The notes beneath the pieces were generated by a model. The model saw nothing but the letters and a program-made list of their open reading frames with translations, searched no databases and had not been told where the DNA came from. Position numbers and translations under genes: made by a program. Shown here piece by piece: positions 16,702 through 24,468 of a stretch of 64,000 nucleotides of DNA. The stretch is from NCBI RefSeq assembly GCF_000735695.2, contig NZ_JASZ02000011.1, positions 1 through 64,000 of the forward strand. Direction: 5' to 3'. Source of the DNA: Kaistella haifensis DSM 19056. GTDB lineage: Bacteria; Bacteroidota; Bacteroidia; Flavobacteriales; Weeksellaceae. Numbering within the stretch: position 1 is the stretch's first letter; every line of letters starts with the position of its first letter.

Positions 16702-18093
16702 ATGAAAATTAAATATTCAGAATTGATAGACCAAACCTTGTATTTCCCGACTGAAGAATTCAATGTTTCGGAAAATACCCTGCAGTTTCACGATATTCCT
16801 TTGATGGAGGTCGTCGAAAAGTTTGGAACTCCTTTGAAATTTAATTATCTCCCGAAAATTTCTACCAATATTCAAAGAGCAAAAGCGTGGTTTAAGGAAG
16901 CGATCGAGAAAAACGATTATAAAAAAGGCTATCGCTATTGCTATTGTACCAAATCTAGCCACTTCGCATTTGTTTTGGAAGAAGCATTGAAAAATGATAT
17001 TTCACTCGAAACTTCGTCTGCGTATGACATGGATATTGTGAAATCACTTTTTGATAAAGGAAAATTTGACAAGAATGTGGAGGTGATTTGCAACGGCTTC
17101 AAAACCGATGATTATTTGGCTAAAATTTCCGATTTAATCAATAGCGGTTTCGAAAACATCACACCAATTCTGGATAATTATCGTGAACTCGATAAACTGA
17201 CCGAAAGTATTGATACTACCTTCAATATCGGAATACGAATCGCTTCCGAGGAAGAACCGAAATTCGAATTTTATACTTCCAGATTGGGAATTGGTTATAA
17301 AGATATTATCCCTTATTACTCACAAAAAATAGCTGAACACCCGAATGCGAGACTCAAAATGCTACATTTTTTCATCAATACCGGAATTAAAGACACCGCG
17401 TATTACTGGAATGAATTGTACAAATGTCTTCGTGTTTATGCGCGTTTGAAGAAGATTGCTCCGGAAGTTGATTCACTAAACATCGGCGGCGGTTTTCCAA
17501 TCAAAACATCTTTGAATTTCGACTACGATTACCAGTATATGGTGAACGAAATTGTTTCGCAAATCAAGAAATTCTGTGAGGAAGAAGGCGTAGAAGAACC
17601 TAATATCTATACCGAATTCGGTAGTTTCACCGTTGGGGAAAGTGGTGGACATTTATATAAAATTATTTCCCAAAAACGCCAGAACGACAGAGAAAAATGG
17701 AACATGATTGATTCTTCTTTCATGACGACTTTGCCGGATACTTGGGCGATTTCCAGACACTTCATCATGCTTCCTTTGAACCGTTGGGAAGATACTTACG
17801 AGAGGGTGTTTTTAGGAGGATTGACCTGTGATTCCGACGATTATTACAATTCCGAGCAGCATACCAATGCGATTTATTTGCCGGTTTTCAGCGATACAAA
17901 ACCGCTTTATATCGGGTTTTTCCATACCGGAGCGTATCAGGAAACTATTGGCGGTTACGGCGGTGTTCACCACTGTCTTATGCCGCAGCCAAAGCATATT
18001 CTCATTGATAAAGATGAGGACGGAAATTTCACTTACGAAGTTTTCCGGGAAGAACAACAACCGGAAGATGTATTGAAACTTTTAGGATATTAA
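16702..18093 (+). CDS. speA: Biosynthetic arginine decarboxylase (PLP, fold III)
   Basis: A 463-residue PLP enzyme of the alanine-racemase/ornithine-decarboxylase fold. The Lys of the N-terminal barrel is in RYCYCTKSSHFAFVLEEAL near residue 84, in the position of the PLP-binding lysine. SLNIGGGFPIK near residue 258 is the phosphate-binding Gly loop. The C-terminal half holds the region GGLTCDSDD near residue 373, typical of the second active-site segment. This shorter flavobacterial family is annotated as arginine decarboxylase making agmatine; agmatinase is encoded 1.4 kb downstream, which supports the assignment. A weak -7-like CAAATTTG lies at 16662. Confidence 0.87.
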   Translation: MKIKYSELIDQTLYFPTEEFNVSENTLQFHDIPLMEVVEKFGTPLKFNYLPKISTNIQRAKAWFKEAIEKNDYKKGYRYCYCTKSSHFAFVLEEALKNDISLETSSAYDMDIVKSLFDKGKFDKNVEVICNGFKTDDYLAKISDLINSGFENITPILDNYRELDKLTESIDTTFNIGIRIASEEEPKFEFYTSRLGIGYKDIIPYYSQKIAEHPNARLKMLHFFINTGIKDTAYYWNELYKCLRVYARLKKIAPEVDSLNIGGGFPIKTSLNFDYDYQYMVNEIVSQIKKFCEEEGVEEPNIYTEFGSFTVGESGGHLYKIISQKRQNDREKWNMIDSSFMTTLPDTWAISRHFIMLPLNRWEDTYERVFLGGLTCDSDDYYNSEQHTNAIYLPVFSDTKPLYIGFFHTGAYQETIGGYGGVHHCLMPQPKHILIDKDEDGNFTYEVFREEQQPEDVLKLLGY

Positions 18094-18101
18094 AAATTTA
18101 A

Positions 18102-18128
18102 GGAGCAACACAGGTTTGCTCCTTTTTT
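18102..18128 (+). terminator. Intrinsic terminator after the decarboxylase gene
   Basis: GGAGCAA (18102-18108) pairs with TTGCTCC (18116-18122), followed by TTTTTT. Confidence 0.85.
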
Positions 18129-18134
18129 ATGTTC

Positions 18135-18212
18135 GGTCCCGCTTTCCGTTGCAATCTTTTTTGCGGCGGCGGAGCCGCCGCAAAAAAGGATTTTCACTAC
18201 AATCGGGGCTAG
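18135..18212. repeat. Chryseobacterium-type intergenic palindromic repeat, copy 2
   Basis: Same end sequences as the element at 6433-6548. The core is a perfect 15-bp inverted repeat, CTTTTTTGCGGCGGC (18156-18170) and GCCGCCGCAAAAAAG (18174-18188), with a 3-nt GGA loop. The GC-rich arm is unusual for this AT-rich genome. It lies between the convergent decarboxylase and HAD genes, so it can terminate both strands. Confidence 0.75.
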
Positions 18213-18285
18213 AAGATCCAGTGGAAATTCTTACCACCGACGAAAATGCCGGATGGCGCGAGCGAAGCGAGCGCCACCTTTAAAC

Positions 18286-18945
18286 TTAAAAATATTTCCC
18301 GATGTTTTCAAATTCAATATCCGAAAAGTCCGAAACCAACAAACTTGCCTTTTCATAAACCTGGTTGCTCGAATGAGCGCTTTGATACGCCACACAGAAA
18401 ATTCCGGCAGCCGATGCCGCTTCAATTCCGTTGGTGGAATCTTCAATCACCATGCAATATTCTTTGGGTTCAGCAGCGAGTTCGGAAGCCAGAAGAAAAA
18501 TCTCCGGATGAGGTTTGGATTCCTGAAGATCAGCGCCGCTTATCTTTCCGATAAAATATTTTTCAAGATCGAATTTTTCGAACACCCAGTTGATCGTATT
18601 CATGTGAGCGGAAGATGCCAAAACGAGTTTGATGCCGTTTTCATAATAATGTACAATCAAATCTTTTACGCCGGGAATTAAATCGAAATCCGGATCGGTA
18701 TCGAAATAATATTTAAAATAATTTCTCTTGATGGCAGCAAGGTCTTCGTGAGTTTCTTCCAAATTGAATTTTTCAACCAGCGTGGTACAAACTTTTTTCG
18801 TGGAGGCACCTGTGAAACTGGTATAAAGTTCTTCGGAAACGTCGATCCCGAAATCATCGAACATTTTATAATAGGCTTTTCGGTGCAGCGGTTCCGTGTC
18901 CACAATTACACCGTCCATATCGAATAAAACAGCTTTTAGTGGCAT
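18286..18945 (-). CDS. HAD-superfamily phosphatase (beta-phosphoglucomutase-like)
   Basis: A 219-residue HAD subfamily IA protein. Motif I is LFDMDGVIVDTEPLHRKAY with nucleophile D near residue 9 and the general acid two residues later. Motif II is LVLASSAHMN, with S near residue 111. The lysine of motif III is in SKPHPEIFLLA, and motif IV is MVIEDSTNGIEAA. The helical cap after motif I resembles phosphoglycolate phosphatase/beta-phosphoglucomutase. The substrate is not evident. It starts five bases after the stop of the upstream PH-like gene, so the two form a minus-strand unit. Confidence 0.9.
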   Translation of the reverse strand: MPLKAVLFDMDGVIVDTEPLHRKAYYKMFDDFGIDVSEELYTSFTGASTKKVCTTLVEKFNLEETHEDLAAIKRNYFKYYFDTDPDFDLIPGVKDLIVHYYENGIKLVLASSAHMNTINWVFEKFDLEKYFIGKISGADLQESKPHPEIFLLASELAAEPKEYCMVIEDSTNGIEAASAAGIFCVAYQSAHSSNQVYEKASLLVSDFSDIEFENIGKYF

Positions 18946-18949
18946 ATCA

Positions 18950-19375
18950 TTAATAATTTACTATAATTGATGGATTGATACTCAATAGATTTTGTTTAAA
19001 TTCTTCCCAATTTTTTGGAGAAATTACAATGCTTTTATTTCCATAAAAAATTTCTACTCTCCCAAAAAGAGAAGGCGCCGGTGAAGCTATTGCATTCCAT
19101 GTTTTTTCAATTTTTTTAATCTGGCGGATATCAATATTTGTGCTTCCGAAAAAACCATTATTTATTTTCAAAATATGATTATCAATGGAATAACGGCTTC
19201 CAAAAATACAAATGGTAACAAAAATAAAATAGAGAGCCATTATAATTAATGCCACCGGCTTAGGTTCGGAATAGTATTGATACACCATGAAAAAGAATGC
19301 TCCATATACCACCAAAAGGATTTCTAAGCCATATTTTACGGGAATCATCTTCATCTTTTTATTTTTTGGTGGCAT
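18950..19375 (-). CDS. Membrane protein with a PH-like domain
   Basis: Up to 141 residues (ATG at 19348, giving 132 residues beginning MIPVKYGLEI, is an alternative start). Two hydrophobic segments lie near residues 14-34 and 41-60, followed by a soluble domain: SRYSIDNHILKINNGFFG, IRQIKKIEKTWN, GRVEIFYGNKSIVISPKNWE. This strand pattern is that of bacterial PH (DUF304-like) domains attached to two transmembrane helices. Function unknown. It is divergent from the agmatinase gene and upstream of the HAD gene. Confidence 0.65.
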   Translation of the reverse strand: MPPKNKKMKMIPVKYGLEILLVVYGAFFFMVYQYYSEPKPVALIIMALYFIFVTICIFGSRYSIDNHILKINNGFFGSTNIDIRQIKKIEKTWNAIASPAPSLFGRVEIFYGNKSIVISPKNWEEFKQNLLSINPSIIVNY

Positions 19376-19440
19376 AAAGTTAAGAATTTCGAGGGTAATA
19401 ACGAATGGAAATTTTGGTTTTAGTCATTCCTGAAAATAAC

Positions 19441-19448
19441 TATCTTTG
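19441..19448 (+). promoter_or_regulatory. -7 promoter element of the agmatinase gene
   Basis: TATCTTTG matches TAnnTTTG, 37 nt before the ATG at 19486. Confidence 0.6.
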
Positions 19449-19485
19449 AACATCCAAAATTTTAAATTAAAAATCTATCATTTCT

Positions 19486-20337
19486 ATGAAAACATACGCC
19501 GGAATTCCCGAAGAAAATGCCAAGCTCGAAAACTCAAAAGTAATGCTCGTTACCGTTCCTTACGACGGAACTTCAACCTGGGGAAAAGGAGCCGACAAAG
19601 GTCCGGAACTTTTTCTTGACGCTTCAGAAAATATGGAATTGTACGACATTGAAACAGGAACAGAACCTTATTTGGAAGGTGTTTATTTAGCCGGAGAAAT
19701 ATCTGAAAATTCTTCGCCTGAAGCCATGACAGAAGCAGTTTACCAAAAAACCAAAGAATTGCTGAACCAGGAAGGGAAACTTTTCACGCTTTTTGGTGGC
19801 GAACATTCGGTTTCGATTGGTTCTATCCGTGCGGTAGGCGAAAAATATGAAAATTTAACCGTTTTGCAATTGGATGCGCATACGGATCTTCGTCCAGATT
19901 TCCATGGTTCCACTTCCAATCATGCTTGTGCAGTTTTTGAAGCGAGTCAGAAACATAATTTGGTACAAGTCGGAATTCGTTCTGGAGATATAGAGGAAAT
20001 GCAATATGTACAAGATGGAAATTGTTTTTGGGCACATGAAATCGCAGTTAATCCAACTTGGATCGATGATGTTTTAGAAAGAGTTTCAGGAAATGTGTAC
20101 ATTACCATCGATTTGGATGCTTTCGATCCATCGATTGCTCCTTCCACAGGAACTCCGGAACCGGGCGGTTTGCAATGGTATCCAACGTTGGAGTTGCTTA
20201 AAAAAGTTTTCGAAAAATGCAATGTAGTTGCGTTTGATATCGTTGAGTTAATGGATTCTCCAATGCCGAAACCAACTGCTTTCCTTGCCGCAAAATTATA
20301 TTATAAAATGTTGGCGTATTATCATCTTTCAAAGTAG
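19486..20337 (+). CDS. speB: Agmatinase (ureohydrolase family)
   Basis: A 283-residue manganese enzyme of the arginase/agmatinase family converting agmatine to putrescine and urea. Metal-ligand motifs are present in order: GGEHSVSIGS near residue 104, LQLDAHTDLRPDFHG near residue 126 (DAHTD), and YITIDLDAFDPSIAPSTGTP near residue 205 (DxDxxDP). Agmatinase rather than arginase is preferred because of length and because an arginine decarboxylase gene is close by; the two give the agmatine route to polyamines. Confidence 0.93.
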   Translation: MKTYAGIPEENAKLENSKVMLVTVPYDGTSTWGKGADKGPELFLDASENMELYDIETGTEPYLEGVYLAGEISENSSPEAMTEAVYQKTKELLNQEGKLFTLFGGEHSVSIGSIRAVGEKYENLTVLQLDAHTDLRPDFHGSTSNHACAVFEASQKHNLVQVGIRSGDIEEMQYVQDGNCFWAHEIAVNPTWIDDVLERVSGNVYITIDLDAFDPSIAPSTGTPEPGGLQWYPTLELLKKVFEKCNVVAFDIVELMDSPMPKPTAFLAAKLYYKMLAYYHLSK

Positions 20338-20457
20338 TAAAAAGAGCTAGGAATTCAGTTAATCTAAAAATTGCAAGTCTTAATGCGTTCTATTTGTAAC
20401 ATGAAAAGTAACAAAAGATTCTGAAAATTCATTTCGAGTCGTTGTCACAACAAATAA

Positions 20458-20490
20458 AAATCTCCTTCAATAATTTTTTGAAGGAGATTT
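20458..20490. terminator. Bidirectional terminator between speB and the CocE-type gene
   Basis: AAATCTCCTTCAA (20458-20470) and TTGAAGGAGATTT (20478-20490) form a 13-bp perfect stem with A and T tracts on either side, so it works for both convergent genes. Confidence 0.9.
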
Positions 20491-20510
20491 TTTATGTTAG
20501 TAAAGAGAAT

Positions 20511-22367
20511 TTATTTAATGACATCAGCTTCTATAGAACTATCGCCGAAGATTTTGATGAATGCTTTTGTATAATCTTCTTTTGTTGCAAGGTTCGGATT
20601 TGCCAAAAATTTCTGAGGATTCACCGTAAAAAGCGGAAACCACGTGCTGGAAATTTGAATTTGAATTCGATGTCCTTTTTTGAAGGTATGCAAAACATCT
20701 TGTAGCTGGAAATTAACAGCGGTTTTTTCGTTCGCCATCAGTGGTTCTGGTTTTTCTTTCGAATTTCTGAATCTTGCGGGCATAATTTCGCTTCTTACCA
20801 TTTGGTGGTAGTTGCCGTAGATGACCCCATCTTTCTTTTCTTTCGGAACAAAATCTTCCGGATAAACGTCAATTAGTTTTACCGCAAAATCTGCATCAGT
20901 AGAAGTGGAAGCAATATTAAGTTTTGCCATGATTTCACCACCGAAAGTAAGATCTTCCGTCAGTGGTTCTGTTGTGAAAGTCAAAACATCCGGTCTTCCC
21001 ACCGCAAAACGCTGGTCTTCGCTCATGTAATTTCTGGGAGTAAATCCATTGAAATCTCTCAAATTGTCCGAACTCAAAACAGGATTATTGGGATCACTGT
21101 AATATTCTGTCGCTGTTGATGATGGCGAATTTTTTAAAGTTCCGTCAGCAAGATAAAAATTGACTTTCTTAGCTTCTTTTGGTGGATAAAATGCGAATTC
21201 TTTCCATTCTTTTTTGCCGGTGTCGTACATCATCGCTTCCGGCAATCCCGCGTCTGTTTTGGAATTTTCTTTTAAATAATGATGAAAGAATTTTGTTTCT
21301 AAATTTTTTTGATAATAAGTTGCAATGCTATCGCCGAAGTAAATTTCGTTGTGAAAATGTTTTCCTGTTTCTCTCGACCAAGCGCCATGAGAAAATGGTC
21401 CCATCACGATGGTGTTTTTGGCTTTCGGACTGGTTTTTTCAATTGTTTTGTAAATATTTAATGGTCCGAATAAATCTTCAGCGTCGTACCAACCGCCAAC
21501 GGTCATTACCGCATGGTTTACGTTTTTTAAGTGAGGAAGAAGACTTCTTTTTTGCCAGTATTCATCATAGTTTGGATGGTTCATAATCTCCGTCATGAAG
21601 AAATTATTCTTGTAATATTTTTCGTAGCCGTCCTTTAAAGTTCCGAGTTCACGGTAGAATTTCAGCCCGTCTTCCGAACTAGGTTTTATGAAAGAATCCA
21701 TATACCAACCTTCTTTTTCAGCTTTGGTTTTTTGTACGCCGAAAACAGGAAAGGTGCGGAAATAGCCGAGCATAAATTTACCGTTGTGAAGAAAATCATC
21801 ATTCCAAAAATCGGAAATCGGTGCTTGAGGCGAAGATGCTACCAATGCGGGGTGATCAGCCAAAATCCCTGCAGCGGTATAAAATCCGGGATAGGAAGTT
21901 CCGTATTGTCCTACTTTGCCATTATTGTTGGTGATGTTTTTTAGTAACCATTCAATCGTGTCGTAGGTGTCAGTGCTTTCATCGATATCCTTCTTGGTTT
22001 TTCTTTCAACCTGCGGCGTCATGTTGGTAAAAGTTCCATCGCTCATGTATCTTCCACGGACATCCTGATAAACGAATATATATTTTTCGTTCATCAAATA
22101 TTTGTTCGGGCCTAAAGAACTTTTGTATTCAGTTTCGCCGTAGGGAGCAACGCTGTAGCACGTTCGCTGCATGAGGAAAGGATATTTTTTAGCTTTAGAA
22201 ATGTCTTTCGGAAGATAGATGGAGGTAAAGAGTTTCACACCATCACGCATTGGAATATACACTTCTTTTTTGATGAAATTTTCTTTCACAAAATCGTTGT
22301 TCGGCGCTTTCTGAGCAATCGTGAATACCCAAAAAAACAGGAGGATGAAAGGAAGGTTTTTTTTCAT
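20511..22367 (-). CDS. CocE/NonD family acyl hydrolase (glutaryl-7-ACA acylase-like), secreted
   Basis: A 618-residue protein with N-terminal signal sequence (MKKNLPFILLFFWVFTIAQK). The alpha/beta hydrolase nucleophile motif GQYGTSYPGFYTAAG has Ser near residue 162. A helical cap and a C-terminal jelly-roll (X-Pro dipeptidyl-peptidase C-like) domain follow, with GHRIQIQISSTWFPLF near the end. Family members cleave X-Pro peptides, acylated antibiotics or esters; the substrate here is unknown. Start is fixed by the signal peptide; the AlkB gene is divergent. Confidence 0.9.
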   Translation of the reverse strand: MKKNLPFILLFFWVFTIAQKAPNNDFVKENFIKKEVYIPMRDGVKLFTSIYLPKDISKAKKYPFLMQRTCYSVAPYGETEYKSSLGPNKYLMNEKYIFVYQDVRGRYMSDGTFTNMTPQVERKTKKDIDESTDTYDTIEWLLKNITNNNGKVGQYGTSYPGFYTAAGILADHPALVASSPQAPISDFWNDDFLHNGKFMLGYFRTFPVFGVQKTKAEKEGWYMDSFIKPSSEDGLKFYRELGTLKDGYEKYYKNNFFMTEIMNHPNYDEYWQKRSLLPHLKNVNHAVMTVGGWYDAEDLFGPLNIYKTIEKTSPKAKNTIVMGPFSHGAWSRETGKHFHNEIYFGDSIATYYQKNLETKFFHHYLKENSKTDAGLPEAMMYDTGKKEWKEFAFYPPKEAKKVNFYLADGTLKNSPSSTATEYYSDPNNPVLSSDNLRDFNGFTPRNYMSEDQRFAVGRPDVLTFTTEPLTEDLTFGGEIMAKLNIASTSTDADFAVKLIDVYPEDFVPKEKKDGVIYGNYHQMVRSEIMPARFRNSKEKPEPLMANEKTAVNFQLQDVLHTFKKGHRIQIQISSTWFPLFTVNPQKFLANPNLATKEDYTKAFIKIFGDSSIEADVIK

Positions 22368-22431
22368 TAATTTTAAATTTAAACGAATATATACAAAAAA
22401 TCAAGAAATTTGGGTTTTAAAAATTGAAGGA

Positions 22432-23061
22432 ATGGATTTATTTGGAAATCTTGCCGATGCGAACGAAAACTTACTGCCGAAAGATGGTACGGTGAATTAT
22501 TATGGAAAAATTTTGGAGAAGGAAGAAGCTGATGCATTTTATCTTCAACTTTTGGAGAATATTGAATGGAAAAATGACGAAGCGGTAATTTTTGGGAAGA
22601 AAATTCTAACCAAAAGAAAAGTAGCTTGGTACGGCGACGATAATTACGAATACACCTATTCCAATTCCACCAAAAAAGCCATTCCGTGGACTCCCGAATT
22701 GCTAAAATTGAAAGCTTTAGCGGAAGAAAAAACCGGTGAGAAATTCAATTCCTGCTTGCTGAATCTTTATCATAGCGGAGACGAAGGCATGGCGTATCAC
22801 AGTGATGGCGAAAAAGATTTGAAAAGAAACGGAGCGATTGCTTCGCTGAGTTTCGGGGCGGAAAGGAAATTTTCTTTCAAACATAAATTCACCAAAGAAA
22901 AGGTAGATCTCTTGCTCGAGCATGGAAGTTTGCTGGTGATGAAAGACCAAACCCAAAGTTTTTGGCTGCACAGACTACCACCAACCAAAAAAGTTTTTAC
23001 GCCAAGAATTAATCTAACTTTCCGGACGATTGTAAAAGAGGAAAACATTGAAAATCAGTAA
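22432..23061 (+). CDS. AlkB-like 2-oxoglutarate/Fe(II) dioxygenase (alkylated DNA repair)
   Basis: A 209-residue enzyme of the AlkB family that oxidatively removes alkyl groups from bases. The iron motif HxD is in YHSDGEKDLK near residue 123, and the distal His lies in the WLHRLPP segment. The 2-oxoglutarate-binding Arg pair is in RINLTFRTI near the C-terminus. NSCLLNLYHSGDEGMAYHSD is the typical core strand. The frame is open from 22321, but ATG 22432 (MDLFGNL) matches ALKBH2/3-like bacterial proteins and avoids overlap with the divergent signal-peptide gene. Confidence 0.92.
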   Translation: MDLFGNLADANENLLPKDGTVNYYGKILEKEEADAFYLQLLENIEWKNDEAVIFGKKILTKRKVAWYGDDNYEYTYSNSTKKAIPWTPELLKLKALAEEKTGEKFNSCLLNLYHSGDEGMAYHSDGEKDLKRNGAIASLSFGAERKFSFKHKFTKEKVDLLLEHGSLLVMKDQTQSFWLHRLPPTKKVFTPRINLTFRTIVKEENIENQ

Positions 23062-23212
23062 TTATAAAGCTTTTTTAATGGTTAAACACTTCTGCTTTTC
23101 ATTACAAAAGTGAAAAAATTAAGAAAAATTTATCATAATTTAATGTTTCGGCATCCTTTTTATTGTTTAAATTTGGTAGTATAATATTTTATAACATTAA
23201 ATAAATTCAACT

Positions 23213-23692
23213 ATGAAAAAAACATTAGCAATGGCAGCTTTGGCGCTTGCCGTGTCATTCGGTTCGATTTCTTGTAAAAAGAAAGTTACCGACGCTGAAC
23301 TACAAACCCAAGCTACTACGGTAGTGTCTTCTAACCCAACTGCTTCTGTGGAAGTGAAAGACGGAACAGCTCACTTGAGCGGAACTTTCAAAGATCAAGC
23401 TTCTAAAGACGCGATGATTGCTTCCTTGAAGGCAATTCCGGGAGTGAAAGATGTTATGGATATGTCCACCATCGAAGCGCCGGTTGTGGTAGAAACTGTT
23501 TCTGCAGTGGATCCTGCTGTTCAGCAAAAAGTGACTGATGCGGTGAAGGATTTCCCTTCCGTAAAAGTAGAAGTGGTAAACGGAGAGCTTACCCTTACCG
23601 GAAATGTTTCTCCGGAGCAAGCAAGAAAGATCAAAATGTCGGTAGACGCTTTGAAAGTTGGAAAAGTAAATTACAATTACACTGTTAAATAA
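23213..23692 (+). CDS. Lipoprotein with two BON domains
   Basis: A 159-residue protein. The N-terminus MKKTLAMAALALAVSFGSIS followed by CKKK is a lipoprotein signal with the lipobox Cys at residue 21. Two BON repeats follow: VSSNPTASVEVKDGTAHLSG ... IPGVKDVMD and VKDFPSVKVEVVNGELTLTG. BON domains bind phospholipid or stabilise envelopes, as in OsmY. It is followed after 6 nt by a second BON protein, forming an apparent two-gene operon. Confidence 0.88.
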   Translation: MKKTLAMAALALAVSFGSISCKKKVTDAELQTQATTVVSSNPTASVEVKDGTAHLSGTFKDQASKDAMIASLKAIPGVKDVMDMSTIEAPVVVETVSAVDPAVQQKVTDAVKDFPSVKVEVVNGELTLTGNVSPEQARKIKMSVDALKVGKVNYNYTVK

Positions 23693-23698
23693 TTAATT

Positions 23699-24118
23699 AT
23701 GAGTGCATTACAAGATAAATACGCAGGAGTAATCTCCGCAGCTCAATCGGCAGGAGTTTCTAATCTTCAGGTAACTGAGCAAGATGGAATCCTTTATGTT
23801 TCAGGAAACGCAGGTTCTACAGCAGCGAAAGATGCAGTTTGGAACGCTCTTGGAGCAATCGATTCTACTTATTCAGCTTCCGATATCAATGTGGATGTTC
23901 AAGTAGTTGGTTTGGCTGCAGGTGCGGCATTAACCGTAGCTACTGAAGATTCTAATCTTAACATCAGACAGGAACCTTCTACTGATGCTGCAGTCGTAGG
24001 AAAAGCAGCAAAAGGAGAATCCGTGACTTTGGTAGAACAAACTTCTGACGATTGGTGGAAAATTAAAACTGCTGACGGAGAAGAAGGTTATGCCTATGCA
24101 AGATATTTGCGAGCTTAA
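23699..24118 (+). CDS. BON-like plus bacterial SH3 domain protein
   Basis: A 139-residue protein without a signal peptide. Residues 1-65 form a BON-like domain (AGVSNLQVTEQDGILYVSGN). Residues 78-139 form an SH3b domain (LNIRQEPSTDAAVVGKAAKG, WWKIKTADGEEGYAYARYL), the type that binds peptidoglycan peptides. The lack of an export signal is odd for an SH3b protein. It sits 6 nt behind the BON lipoprotein gene and ends before a terminator, so the two are co-transcribed and probably work together at the envelope or in a stress response. Confidence 0.82.
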   Translation: MSALQDKYAGVISAAQSAGVSNLQVTEQDGILYVSGNAGSTAAKDAVWNALGAIDSTYSASDINVDVQVVGLAAGAALTVATEDSNLNIRQEPSTDAAVVGKAAKGESVTLVEQTSDDWWKIKTADGEEGYAYARYLRA

Positions 24119-24139
24119 TTCAACATCCTTTCAAATAAT

Positions 24140-24168
24140 AACCTCCGAAATATTCGGGGGTTTTTTTA
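24140..24168 (+). terminator. Intrinsic terminator after the BON gene pair
   Basis: AACCTCCGAA (24140-24149) pairs with TTCGGGGGTT (24153-24162), with a 3-nt loop and a T tract. Confidence 0.85.
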
Positions 24169-24387
24169 TGCTTTTAAGTGAAACATTCGACTGAATAAAT
24201 ATTTCCGTGAAAATTCTAATCGCCTTTTGTGGTTTTTCATTTTTTTTAATAAGAATTAATCGTGGTTTTAGTGAGATTTAAGATTATGAAAATCAGTGTG
24301 ATAATCCATAATTTGTTGTTCTTTACCAATAAATCTGCCGAAATTATAGCCAGATTTACCTCTTCATGCACAAAAAACAAAAAAACA

Positions 24388-24395
24388 TATATTTG
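24388..24395 (+). promoter_or_regulatory. -7 promoter element of the dicarboxylate symporter gene
   Basis: TATATTTG, a perfect match, 73 nt before ATG 24469. It supports that start rather than the in-frame codons further upstream (frame open from 24262). Confidence 0.65.
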
Positions 24396-24468
24396 TAAAT
24401 CTTTGAAAAAATTAATTGGAAACCGTATTGTTTCACACGGTTTCATTTATAAATACAATATAAAAACT

